Source: Corynebacterium stationis
GTDB taxonomy: Bacteria; Actinomycetota; Actinomycetes; Mycobacteriales; Mycobacteriaceae
Direction of reading: 5' to 3'
Assembly (NCBI RefSeq): GCF_001941345.1
Contig: NZ_CP009251.1
Location: 2,744,768 to 2,808,767 of the forward strand
DNA: 64,000 nucleotides
A program made the position numbers and the translations under genes. The notes under the pieces are model-generated. The model was not told the DNA's origin, did no database searches, and saw only the letters and a program-made list of their open reading frames with translations. Shown here one piece after another: positions 43,357 through 51,631 of the stretch (positions within the stretch are counted from its first letter, which is position 1; each line of letters starts with the position of its first letter).

Positions 43357-46300
43357 ATCTCTGAGTTCGACGGAGAAGCAGGACCAACCTGTTTCTCCGT
43401 CAAATGCTACTGCCCCTTCTGTCACGGAGGAAGACGCTGCCGCAACTGCTGTTGCCGCGGCGAATATTCCTGCGCTAAACAACGGCGGAGGTTCCGAAGA
43501 AACCTCGCCGGAAGGGGGCGCTGAAGAAGCTGAAGGTTCCTCGGTCGGCTTGCGCCAACGCATCGTTGCGCCTTCGCCACCGGCTCCCGTGCCGGAGCTG
43601 AAAAAACCGGAGCCAGTACCGCCGGCGGTAGAGGATAAGTCAACGCTGAAATCAGCGCAGGCGACCCAAACCAGTGACGGCGACGTCGTGCGCGCGACCG
43701 GCTCCATGGCGGTAGCGACGCTACTGTCACGCATCACGGGCTTTATCCGCAACGTGCTCATTGGTTCATCGTTAGGCGCGGCGATTGCTTCAGCGTTTAC
43801 AACAGCAAACCAGCTGCCCAACCTGATTACGGAAATCGTCCTCGGAGCCGTGTTGACCTCGCTTGTGGTCCCAGTGCTGGTGCGTGCGGAAAAGGAAGAC
43901 GCCGACCACGGCGAAGCCTTCGTACGAAGACTATTCACCCTGGCAGTCACGCTGCTGGGGGCTATCACCTTGCTGTCCATTGTCTTCGCGCCTCAACTGG
44001 TGAAGATGATGCTGCCGGAAACCGGCCAGGTCAACACCACGCAAGCAACAAGTTTTGCCTATCTGCTGCTCCCGCAGATCTTCTTCTATGGCCTGTTTGC
44101 ACTGTTCCAAGCAGTGCTCAACACCAAGCACATCTTTGGCCCCGCGGCCTGGGCGCCGGTGGCCAATAACGTCATTTCTATCTCGGTCTTGCTGGCTTAT
44201 CAGTTTGTTCCCGGCCAGCTCAATGCCGCTGAAGCTTCCCCAGTAACAGATCCCCACGTCCTGCTGCTGGCTGCTGGTACCACCTTAGGCGTGATTATCC
44301 AGTGCGCGATTTTGATGCCTTATATCAAAAAGGCCGGCATCAATATCAAGCCTTTGTGGGGCCTGGATGCACGCTTAAAGCAGTTCGGAAACATGGCGAT
44401 TGCCATTGTTGCCTACGTGGCAATTTCCCAATTCGGCTACATTGTCACCTCCCGTATCGGCGCGCTTGCTGATGAAGCAGCACCGTTTACTTACCAGCAA
44501 GCATGGCTGCTTTTGCAGGTTCCATACGGCATCATTGGCGTCACTTTGCTCACGGCGATTATGCCAAGGCTCTCGCGCAACGCTGCCGAAGGCGACGTCA
44601 AGGCCGTCGTTCGCGACCTGACTTTGGGCACCAAACTGACCTTTATTGCGCTGATTCCAATCGTCATTTTCATGACTGCTTTTGGCGTTCCGATTGCGCG
44701 CGGGCTGTTCCAGTACAACAATTTCTCCGCCGATGACGCTGAGCTTTTGGGACTCACGCTATCCTTCTCGGCGTTTACGCTGATTCCTTATGCCTTGGTG
44801 CTTTTGCACCTGCGCGTGTTCTACGCGCGTGAAGAAGCCTGGATTCCGACTTATATTATTGCCGGCACCATCTTCACCAAGGTTGTGTTGACCATGCTCT
44901 CACCACTGGTGGCAGGCTCTCCTGAGCGCGTGGTTATTTTGCTCGCGGCTTCCAACGGGTTTGGTTTCATTGCTGGTGCCGTCATCGGCGCTTTCTTGCT
45001 GCGTCGCAAGCTGGGCAACCTCGGTGGCCCAGAAGTCATGTCCACTACCTACTGGGCTGTAGGCGCATCCCTGGTCGGCTTAGTGCCTTCTGCGCTGCTG
45101 ATGTGGCTGATGAACTGGCTGCTGCCAGATTCTGTTCCGAGCGTGGTCTTCTTGCTGCTGCTAGCTATTGTCGGCGTCATTTTTGTGATCACCACCGGTG
45201 TGGTCTTGGGCCGCTCGAGCTTGCCGGAGGTCGTCAACCTTGGCCGTGCGCTGCAGAGGATCCCAGGCCTCAGCCGCTTTATCCGCGTGCGCACCGAAGA
45301 TGGCATTAACGTCGAAGCCCCCGAGATGGCTGAAATTCAGCCGATCTACGGCCTGGATGCATTCAACTCTTCGCCAGTTCCACCACCAATGTCCGCGGGT
45401 ATTGTGCGCGGCCCACGCTTGGTCCCTGGTGCGCCAGTTTCTGATGGCCGCTTCCGCCTGCTGCGTGACTGTGGTTCCGTTCCAGGTGCACGCTTCTGGC
45501 AAGCCCGTGAGCAAGATACGGGCCGCACTGTGGCGCTCACATTCGTTGACACCACCTCGCAGGCACCGCTGGCGCCAGCTCCTCCAGCAGAGGCAGCACG
45601 CCGTTCAGCGCTGGTATCGCGCAATACCCGCAAGCTTGCTGAGCTCAACCTCGACACCATGCCAACCGGCGTGGAAATCTTGGGCTACCGCTCAGGTTGC
45701 TTGGTTGTAGCGGACTGGGTCGAGGGCTCTGATCTGGCAACCGTTGCTGAGTCCGGCAGCTTGGATCCACACGCTGTAGCTCGCGCGCTGGCGCCACTGG
45801 TGGAGGATTCCGCCACCGCGCACGAGGAAGGGCTTGCGGTAGGTATTGATAACCGTTCCCGCATCCGTATTTCCACCGATGGGGTAGCGGTGCTGGCTTT
45901 CCCGGCAGTGCTTAATGAGGCGACTGAAGAGACCGACCGCAAGTCATTGTCTTCTGCTCTTCGCTTGCTTGTCGATGCCTCCACCCCAACCCCACAGGTT
46001 CTGGTGGACTTAGGCGATAAGGACGCGGATCATTCCCTCGAAGAAATCGCCGCTGGATTGCGGGATTACGCACCAGTAGAGACTGATGAGCAAGAAGAGC
46101 AAGAGCCAGTTGAGGCGCTACCTATGCCAGAAGAGCCGCTGGCGCGACAGGATATCCCGGAGGAAACCGCTGGCTTTGGTGCCCGCAGCTATACGCGCGT
46201 GGGTGCAATTGTTGTTGGTACCGCAGTGATCTTCTTCGTGGTCTTGATGGCCGCGTTGACCACCTGGATCACTTCTTTGATCGGCAAGGATTCAGAGGCC

Positions 46301-46825
46301 AACCCAGTGGCAAGTGCCCCGCTGGAAAGCCAAGAATCGGCAGAACCTACGTTGGCAACCTCACCGCCGGTGATGCTACCGATGGCCTCAGCCATTGAGG
46401 TACCGACCGGGCGTATCGTCGGCGAGGCTGTCGATGATGACCGTGACACCGCTTGGACCGGCGATGAAACTGGTTTGGGAATCGTGGTTACTTCAGAAAA
46501 CTCCGCACAGCTGCGCGATGTCTTGATCTCCCATCAGGGGTCGTCTGGAGCAGAAGTTGCCATCTATGGCGCCAACGCTGCTGACTTCACCGCGTCGCAG
46601 TTCAACGCTGATGAGCTCACGCAGCTGGGCGAGGGCACGCTCTCGCGTGGTCGTACTGCCATCGACCTAGAAGAGGATCCAACCTCTTATGACTCGGTGA
46701 TTGTGTGGGTAACCAAGCTTCCTTCCGATGATGAAATCAACGTGACGGAAGTACAGCTGACCGGAGTTATCACCGGTGCTGGTTCTACTGACAACCCGGA
46801 AGAAGCAGTAGGCGAAGAAAGCTAG
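43340..46825 (+). CDS. murJ: lipid II flippase MurJ with C-terminal pseudokinase-like and discoidin-like domains
   Basis: 1161 residues. Residues 1-112 are a Pro/Glu/Ala-rich cytoplasmic extension; about 115-640 form the 14-helix MurJ/MviN flippase (ATLLSRITGFIRNVLIGSSLG, ANQLPNLITEIVLGAVLTSLVVPVL); about 680-910 are a protein kinase-like fold without the usual catalytic motifs; then an acidic linker, one membrane helix (VGTAVIFFVVLMAALTTWI) and an external discoidin-like domain (DDDRDTAWTG, ITGAG). In M. tuberculosis the pseudokinase binds FhaA when phosphorylated. It flips lipid II across the membrane. GTG start; overlaps the DUF6049 gene. Confidence 0.93.
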   Translation: MDDKPKSLSSTEKQDQPVSPSNATAPSVTEEDAAATAVAAANIPALNNGGGSEETSPEGGAEEAEGSSVGLRQRIVAPSPPAPVPELKKPEPVPPAVEDKSTLKSAQATQTSDGDVVRATGSMAVATLLSRITGFIRNVLIGSSLGAAIASAFTTANQLPNLITEIVLGAVLTSLVVPVLVRAEKEDADHGEAFVRRLFTLAVTLLGAITLLSIVFAPQLVKMMLPETGQVNTTQATSFAYLLLPQIFFYGLFALFQAVLNTKHIFGPAAWAPVANNVISISVLLAYQFVPGQLNAAEASPVTDPHVLLLAAGTTLGVIIQCAILMPYIKKAGINIKPLWGLDARLKQFGNMAIAIVAYVAISQFGYIVTSRIGALADEAAPFTYQQAWLLLQVPYGIIGVTLLTAIMPRLSRNAAEGDVKAVVRDLTLGTKLTFIALIPIVIFMTAFGVPIARGLFQYNNFSADDAELLGLTLSFSAFTLIPYALVLLHLRVFYAREEAWIPTYIIAGTIFTKVVLTMLSPLVAGSPERVVILLAASNGFGFIAGAVIGAFLLRRKLGNLGGPEVMSTTYWAVGASLVGLVPSALLMWLMNWLLPDSVPSVVFLLLLAIVGVIFVITTGVVLGRSSLPEVVNLGRALQRIPGLSRFIRVRTEDGINVEAPEMAEIQPIYGLDAFNSSPVPPPMSAGIVRGPRLVPGAPVSDGRFRLLRDCGSVPGARFWQAREQDTGRTVALTFVDTTSQAPLAPAPPAEAARRSALVSRNTRKLAELNLDTMPTGVEILGYRSGCLVVADWVEGSDLATVAESGSLDPHAVARALAPLVEDSATAHEEGLAVGIDNRSRIRISTDGVAVLAFPAVLNEATEETDRKSLSSALRLLVDASTPTPQVLVDLGDKDADHSLEEIAAGLRDYAPVETDEQEEQEPVEALPMPEEPLARQDIPEETAGFGARSYTRVGAIVVGTAVIFFVVLMAALTTWITSLIGKDSEANPVASAPLESQESAEPTLATSPPVMLPMASAIEVPTGRIVGEAVDDDRDTAWTGDETGLGIVVTSENSAQLRDVLISHQGSSGAEVAIYGANAADFTASQFNADELTQLGEGTLSRGRTAIDLEEDPTSYDSVIVWVTKLPSDDEINVTEVQLTGVITGAGSTDNPEEAVGEES

Positions 46826-46843
46826 TCACAGCTTTGCACCTTC

Positions 46844-46890
46844 AGCCGGCTTGAAGCTTAAGAGAAAACTCTTGCTTCATGCCGGCTTTA
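46844..46890 (+). terminator. terminator after murJ
   Basis: AGCCGGC/GCCGGCT outer stem, TGAAGC/GCTTCA and AAGAG/CTCTT inner stems, then TTTAGT. A second GGCCTCCC/GGGAGGCC hairpin follows at 46917-46940. Confidence 0.75.
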
Positions 46891-47034
46891 GTATTTGCTA
46901 TTAGGATTGGTGGCGCGGCCTCCCAAACCGTGGGGAGGCCGATGGTTTCTGATTGGTTGTTATTGCAGTTTTCTACGCGCGAAAAATATTTTTACCGCTT
47001 CTAACTGCAATTTCAAAATATTTTTAGTTAAAGG

Positions 47035-47063
47035 TTGACGTATCATGCAACTGGTGCCATAAT
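47035..47063 (+). promoter_or_regulatory. strong sigma-A-type promoter of yceI
   Basis: TTGACG (47035-47040), 17-bp spacer, CATAAT (47058-47063). GTTGACG is mirrored by CGTCAAC about 40 bp downstream, so a regulator could bracket the promoter. Confidence 0.7.
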
Positions 47064-47140
47064 AGTTGTTGTTGCGTCAACAAAGGTTGATGCTAAAGCT
47101 TGAATCGCAACGCACTTGAATGACTACTTAGGAGTACACA

Positions 47141-47677
47141 ATGTCTAACTTCACCGGTTCTTACACCTTGGACCCAACCCACACCATCATCGGTTTCGTA
47201 GCTCGCCACGCAATGGTTACCAAGGTTCGCGGCAAGTTCAACGAGTGGGATGCCACCATTGAAATCGCTGACACCCCAGCAGATTCCAACATCGAGGTTG
47301 TAGTTAAGACCGCTTCCGTGGACACCGGCAACGCTGACCGTGACGGCCACGTTCGCGCTGATGATTTCTTCAACTCCGAAGAATTCCCAGACATGATCTT
47401 CAAGGCAACCGACTTCAACATCGATGAGAACGGCAACGGCACCCTGACCGGCGACCTGACCATCCGTGAAACCACCAAGTCTGTCACCCTGGATGTAGAG
47501 ACCGAGGGTATTGCTGAGGACCCATTCGGCAACACCCGCGTGGGCTTCGAGGCTTCCACCAAGATTGACCGCACCGAGTTCGGCCTGAGCTTTAACGCTC
47601 CACTGAACACCGGCGGTGTCCTGGTTTCTGAAAAGGTCACCATCGAGATCGAGGGTTCTGCAATCAAAAACGCTTAA
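47141..47677 (+). CDS. YceI family protein (lipid-binding lipocalin-like fold)
   Basis: 178 residues covering the whole YceI domain: SYTLDPTHTIIGFVARHAMVTKVRGKFNEW, then DGHVRADDFFNSEEFPDMIFKATDF, LTIRETTKSVTLDVE and the final VLVSEKVTIEIEGS. Homologues bind isoprenoid or fatty-acid-like molecules; no signal peptide here, so it is cytoplasmic. Codon use is strongly biased to preferred codons, and promoter and terminator are both strong, suggesting high expression. Monocistronic. Confidence 0.93.
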   Translation: MSNFTGSYTLDPTHTIIGFVARHAMVTKVRGKFNEWDATIEIADTPADSNIEVVVKTASVDTGNADRDGHVRADDFFNSEEFPDMIFKATDFNIDENGNGTLTGDLTIRETTKSVTLDVETEGIAEDPFGNTRVGFEASTKIDRTEFGLSFNAPLNTGGVLVSEKVTIEIEGSAIKNA

Positions 47678-47688
47678 GTTAAAACCTT

Positions 47689-47733
47689 GAAAAGGTCGTG
47701 CTGTCGGATTTTCTCCGACAGCACGACCTTTTC
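47689..47733. terminator. strong bidirectional terminator after yceI
   Basis: A perfect 20-bp stem (47689-47708 with 47714-47733) with a 5-base loop, between convergent genes. Confidence 0.93.
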
Positions 47734-47747
47734 AATTGCTCTCTAAA

Positions 47748-49481
47748 CTACACCGACCAGGCTTGCCAAAGATTTTCATACTCCCCACCAAGTGTGCGCA
47801 GCTGCTCATGCGTGCCGGATTCTTTAATGCTGCCGGCCTCCATCACGATGATGCGATCTGCATCGGCAGCCTGATCCAGGCGGTGGGCCACTGTCAGGCA
47901 CCCACGATCTTTGACTACAACCCGCGCTGCTTCTTCCAAACGCTGCGCCTGATCCGAACCAGCTTCTGCAGTCGCTTCATCTAAAATCACCAATTCTGGA
48001 TTGGCGAGCTCCACGCGCGCCAAAGCCAGCATCTGGCTTTCAACCGCACTAAGACGAAATCCGCCGTCACCGATGACAGTCTCGAGTCCCTGGGGCAAGC
48101 GGTCAATCCAAAAATCGCCCACGGTGGAAAGGGCTGCGCGGACTTCTTCATCACTGGCACCAGGTTTAGCCATGCGCACATTGTCAATCACAGTGCCACG
48201 AAAACAGTGCATTTCTTGGCTGACCATCGCGATGACACCGCGCAGCTGACCCGGGTCAATATCAGCAATATTTTTGTCATTTAGCGCCACGGTGCCGTCA
48301 GTTGGGGTCAACAGCCCGGATGCGATCAACGCCAGCGTGCTCTTGCCGGCACCTGTGGCACCAACAATGGCGATATGCTCACCCGGTGAAATATGCAGAC
48401 TCACCTTATCGATGACGGGAAGCTCGTCGAAGGCGTGGGAGACATCGACAAGCGAAAGCGTTGCGTGCTGCGGTGCTGCAACCGTTCCGGGTGTGCGTGC
48501 CTGCGCTGTGTCGATGACCCCGACCATGCGGATCAGCGAGGCGGCTGCTGACTGAATATCGGCAAACATGCCCACCACAATGCCAATCGGACCGAAAAGC
48601 CGGTGAAAGATCAATGCCGCAGTGGAAACCGCACCGACTGTGACAAGATCTTGAGTGACCAGGTAAAAGCCCATGCCCAAAATAGCAATCAGCGTTATGC
48701 ACTCCGCGCGGTTATTGCGGGAAAAGGCCCAGGTAACAAATCGGAATACCGCAATCGAAATATCCCGCGCCTTGCCTGAAGCCTGGTTGATGCGCGCAAG
48801 CTCCGCCGGTTCCGCGTGGTAGGCGCGCAAGGTTGAAGCACCTTCCACAGCACCCAGCAGGCGTTGCGTGCGAACACCAAAAGCTTCGCGCTCTTGGGTA
48901 TACATAGGACCCGACCTGGGCAAGTAGACGCGCAAAGTTGTCCAGTACAAGGGGATAGCGATTAACCCGATCAGCCCTAAACGCCAATCCACCGCGGTCA
49001 TGCCGACGGCAGAGACAATCACCGTGAAACCAGCTTGGATGACCATCGGCATAACGGAGCTCGCCGCCGTGGACACTTCCCGGGAGTCATCAGCAACACG
49101 TGAGACTAAGTCACCGCGACCGGCACGTTCTACGGTGTCTGAATCCAAGGTCAATGCCGCATCCAGTACCGATTCACGCAAGTTGGCGATGGCTGGTTCT
49201 AGAACCCGCGCCAGCAACACGTTGCCCCACCAAGTGCCCAATGCTGCGATGATGCCGCCGACCACGATAAGCAAGCAATACCCGAGTACTTGACGGAAAT
49301 CCGGGGTGATGAGCAATTTGTCGACCACGACGCCGACTGCCCACGGGCCGATCAGCCCACAGATCGCAGTAACTAAGCCCAAAACCACTACGCCAAGCAG
49401 ACGAAGCCGATAGGGTTTGAGCTGGTCAAACACGACCTTGAAAGCGTGCTTGGGGCGCGGTGAGGCTAAAATAGTACTCAT
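47748..49481 (-). CDS. ABC exporter half-transporter with intact Walker motifs and degenerate signature
   Basis: 577 residues: six-helix exporter domain (1-310) and ATPase domain. Walker A IVGATGAGKST, Walker B and catalytic Glu VILDEATAEAGSD, and switch His TVAHRLDQ are intact. The signature LSGGQ is replaced by LSAVE (FRLSAVESQMLALARV). Since each ATP site uses Walker A/B of one chain and the signature of the other, this chain provides the ATP-binding face of one site only. It starts directly after the stop of its partner gene (TAAATG), so a heterodimer is expected. Substrate unknown. Confidence 0.9.
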   Translation of the reverse strand: MSTILASPRPKHAFKVVFDQLKPYRLRLLGVVVLGLVTAICGLIGPWAVGVVVDKLLITPDFRQVLGYCLLIVVGGIIAALGTWWGNVLLARVLEPAIANLRESVLDAALTLDSDTVERAGRGDLVSRVADDSREVSTAASSVMPMVIQAGFTVIVSAVGMTAVDWRLGLIGLIAIPLYWTTLRVYLPRSGPMYTQEREAFGVRTQRLLGAVEGASTLRAYHAEPAELARINQASGKARDISIAVFRFVTWAFSRNNRAECITLIAILGMGFYLVTQDLVTVGAVSTAALIFHRLFGPIGIVVGMFADIQSAAASLIRMVGVIDTAQARTPGTVAAPQHATLSLVDVSHAFDELPVIDKVSLHISPGEHIAIVGATGAGKSTLALIASGLLTPTDGTVALNDKNIADIDPGQLRGVIAMVSQEMHCFRGTVIDNVRMAKPGASDEEVRAALSTVGDFWIDRLPQGLETVIGDGGFRLSAVESQMLALARVELANPELVILDEATAEAGSDQAQRLEEAARVVVKDRGCLTVAHRLDQAADADRIIVMEAGSIKESGTHEQLRTLGGEYENLWQAWSV

Positions 49482-50924
49482 TTACTTCACCTCGTCTGCT
49501 AGGTGCCGAAAAGCCGGTGAGGTGCTGAGCACCAGCGTGGACTTGCCCGCGCGATAGTTATAGATCCCCTGCGCGATACTAACTTCGGTGACTGAATCAA
49601 CGGCACTGGTGGGATCGCTAAGCACTAGTACTTCCGGATCTGCATACAAGGCGCGCGCTAAAGCCAGCCTTTGGCGCTGACCGCCGGATAAATTGCTGCC
49701 CGAATCCCGCACGGGTGCATCCAGGCCCTCGGGGAGTGTTTCAACAATCTCTGCCACACCCGATGCTTCCAGCACCGCTGGGTCAATGACCGTGTTGGGT
49801 TCATGCGTCATGGTGATATTAGAGCGCAAGGTTCCCTCAACGATGTCGGCTGAGTGCGGTGCAATCAGTATCTGCTCGTGGTTTTCAGGCAAGGTGATAG
49901 CCGCTGGGTCCGCGACAGTGAACGCAGAATCAGCGATTTCTACGTTGTAAGTTTGACCATTCGAAGGTGGGGTAGTGCCCAAGAATTCGCTTACTCGTCC
50001 GGCTGCGCCATGCGCAACGGCGGCATCACTCATGGAGTTGCTCAATAGCCGGATCGGTTCTGAAAGGTACACGGCAATACCCACGATGGCCACGAGCTGA
50101 CCTGGTTCCAAGTGACCGGAGGTGACTCGCCACGCTGACATCAATAACACCGCAGCTAGGTTCAAAGCCACGGCTAGCTCACCAATGCCAGCGACTTTTC
50201 CGGTGGCAGCAGCAGTGTTAATAGCCGCGCGCGCGGATTCTTGGGAGGCCCGGTGATAAGCGGAGCTTGCCCATTTCTCACCGCCGATAGCTTTAATGAC
50301 GCGCAAGCCCAGCATCGTGTCACCGACTTGCGCCCCGGCGGCGGCAAGCGTGGCTTGTTGCTTCGCGCTGCGTTGGGAAATCCCCTTGCTGGTTGAGGCC
50401 ACGATCAAAGAAATCACCGGCGCGATAATCATTACGATAAGCCCGACTAGCCAGTCGCTAAACAGCAAAAATATCGCACTTACGGCAAAGCCCGTAAGCG
50501 CGGAAACACCCGTTCCAATTTGGCCAAAGATGCGCGTGATGGAGTCAGCGTCCGCAGTAGAGCGCGACATCACTTCACCAGGCACAAGATCTTTAGTAGC
50601 CAGCTTCGTCAACGCATGCTCTGCAACTTCTACCCGCAAAGAATGCGATTCATGGTTGACTGCACGATTAAGCGCCCGGGAGCCAATGCGATAGGAACCG
50701 GAGAGAACCACGAATAATAGCGCGAAGCACACCAACGCGATCCCCATGAGCATGAGATCGCGCGACAACACTGCGTGATCGATGATCAGACCAATGGCGA
50801 TAGGAACTAGAGCTTCACTAATTTGCCACAGACCTAAGAAAATAGCTCCCGCAACAGCGCGCTTCCATTGTCTTTTTACCGTGCGCTGCAATAGCGATGT
50901 TCCGCTGTGCGGCACCTTTTCCAT
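49482..50924 (-). CDS. ABC exporter half-transporter lacking Walker A
   Basis: About 480 residues, some 90 shorter than usual. Six-helix exporter domain is complete. In the ATPase domain the segment from Walker A to the Q-loop is missing: the sequence passes from the first beta strands (TYNVEIADSAFTVADPAAIT) to ILIAPHSADIVEGTLRSNI, the Q-loop equivalent with His instead of Gln. The signature NLSGGQRQRLALARAL is perfect, Walker B is LVLSDPTSAVD, and the switch His is Ser. It therefore supplies only the LSGGQ face to its partner. Start ATG 50924 chosen because GAAAGG precedes it; 50954 is the alternative. Confidence 0.88.
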   Translation of the reverse strand: MEKVPHSGTSLLQRTVKRQWKRAVAGAIFLGLWQISEALVPIAIGLIIDHAVLSRDLMLMGIALVCFALLFVVLSGSYRIGSRALNRAVNHESHSLRVEVAEHALTKLATKDLVPGEVMSRSTADADSITRIFGQIGTGVSALTGFAVSAIFLLFSDWLVGLIVMIIAPVISLIVASTSKGISQRSAKQQATLAAAGAQVGDTMLGLRVIKAIGGEKWASSAYHRASQESARAAINTAAATGKVAGIGELAVALNLAAVLLMSAWRVTSGHLEPGQLVAIVGIAVYLSEPIRLLSNSMSDAAVAHGAAGRVSEFLGTTPPSNGQTYNVEIADSAFTVADPAAITLPENHEQILIAPHSADIVEGTLRSNITMTHEPNTVIDPAVLEASGVAEIVETLPEGLDAPVRDSGSNLSGGQRQRLALARALYADPEVLVLSDPTSAVDSVTEVSIAQGIYNYRAGKSTLVLSTSPAFRHLADEVK

Positions 50925-51074
50925 AGCAACCTTTCTCTCCCGCAACAACGACATGGCTTATCGATGCCCGCAGAACCTACTGAATGCTATGAATCTACCT
51001 GAGATCAAACTTTAGTAGGCATAGGCGTTTGGAAAGAGAAGGAAGCTAAAGGGGCATTGCAGACGATCCCAGCC

Positions 51075-51503
51075 TTAATTCGCGGAGACGTTTACAGCCC
51101 AGCTGATGCCAAAGCGGTCACGGACGTGGCCATAGAGTTCGCCCCATGGCGCTAACTCCAGCGGCAAAACAACTTCGCCGCCAGTATCTAGGAACGCATC
51201 CCAATAGTGTCGGCCTTCTGCTTCATCCTCAGCAATGAGCAAAAGTGAATAAGGCGTGCCATCCAGCCCCGGAGCTGATTCATCCATGGCATCACCACCC
51301 GCGAGAGAGATGACATCGGAGACCAAGGTGGCATTGGCAACCGCATCCAGGTTTAGTTCAAAGGGAAATTCCGAGGCCATTTCCTCTGGGAATTGGCCAT
51401 AGGTCACGATCTCGAGCTCACCACCGAAAATGGAGTGATAGTACTCAAATGCTTCCTTCGCAGTGCCGGGGAAGCTGATGTAGGTATAAGATTTCACGGA
51501 CAT
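51075..51503 (-). CDS. VOC/PhnB-like glyoxalase-fold protein
   Basis: About 142 residues. The PhnB-type pattern YTYISFPGTAKEAFEYYHSIFGGELE, ESAPGLDGTPYSLLLIAEDEAEGRHYWDAFLDTGGEVVLPLELAPWGELYGHVRDRFGISWAVN fits the 3-demethylubiquinone-9 3-methyltransferase-like VOC group, usually of unknown substrate. ATG 51503 follows GGAGGG; the longer ORF start at 51539 is unlikely. Confidence 0.88.
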   Translation of the reverse strand: MSVKSYTYISFPGTAKEAFEYYHSIFGGELEIVTYGQFPEEMASEFPFELNLDAVANATLVSDVISLAGGDAMDESAPGLDGTPYSLLLIAEDEAEGRHYWDAFLDTGGEVVLPLELAPWGELYGHVRDRFGISWAVNVSAN

Positions 51504-51631
51504 GACGACCCTCCAATGGGGTAGTTGTGGCAACCCCATTCAAGGGCCGCTTAGCCTAAAGCGTACCTGCCCTAGCACCTGAGAAAAGGGCTCAGTGTGC
51601 TCAGCGTCATATTTTTCCGGTGAGTTCTACA

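Larger units (their letters stand above)
46826..47140 (+). other. murJ-yceI intergenic region
   Basis: 315 bp. After the terminator hairpins it is AT-rich, with AAAATATTTTTA twice (about 46983 and 47016) and ATTGCAGTT/AACTGCAAT as an inverted repeat, then the yceI promoter. No gene seen. Confidence 0.6.

Noticed and set aside
49482..49560. AGKST near the end of the shorter ABC chain as a Walker A motif
   Set aside because: It follows the signature and Walker B, at the switch-His strand position, so it cannot be the P-loop.
50925..50954. Upstream ATG for the shorter ABC half-transporter
   Set aside because: The ATG at 50924 has a GAAAGG site; the upstream ATG has none.
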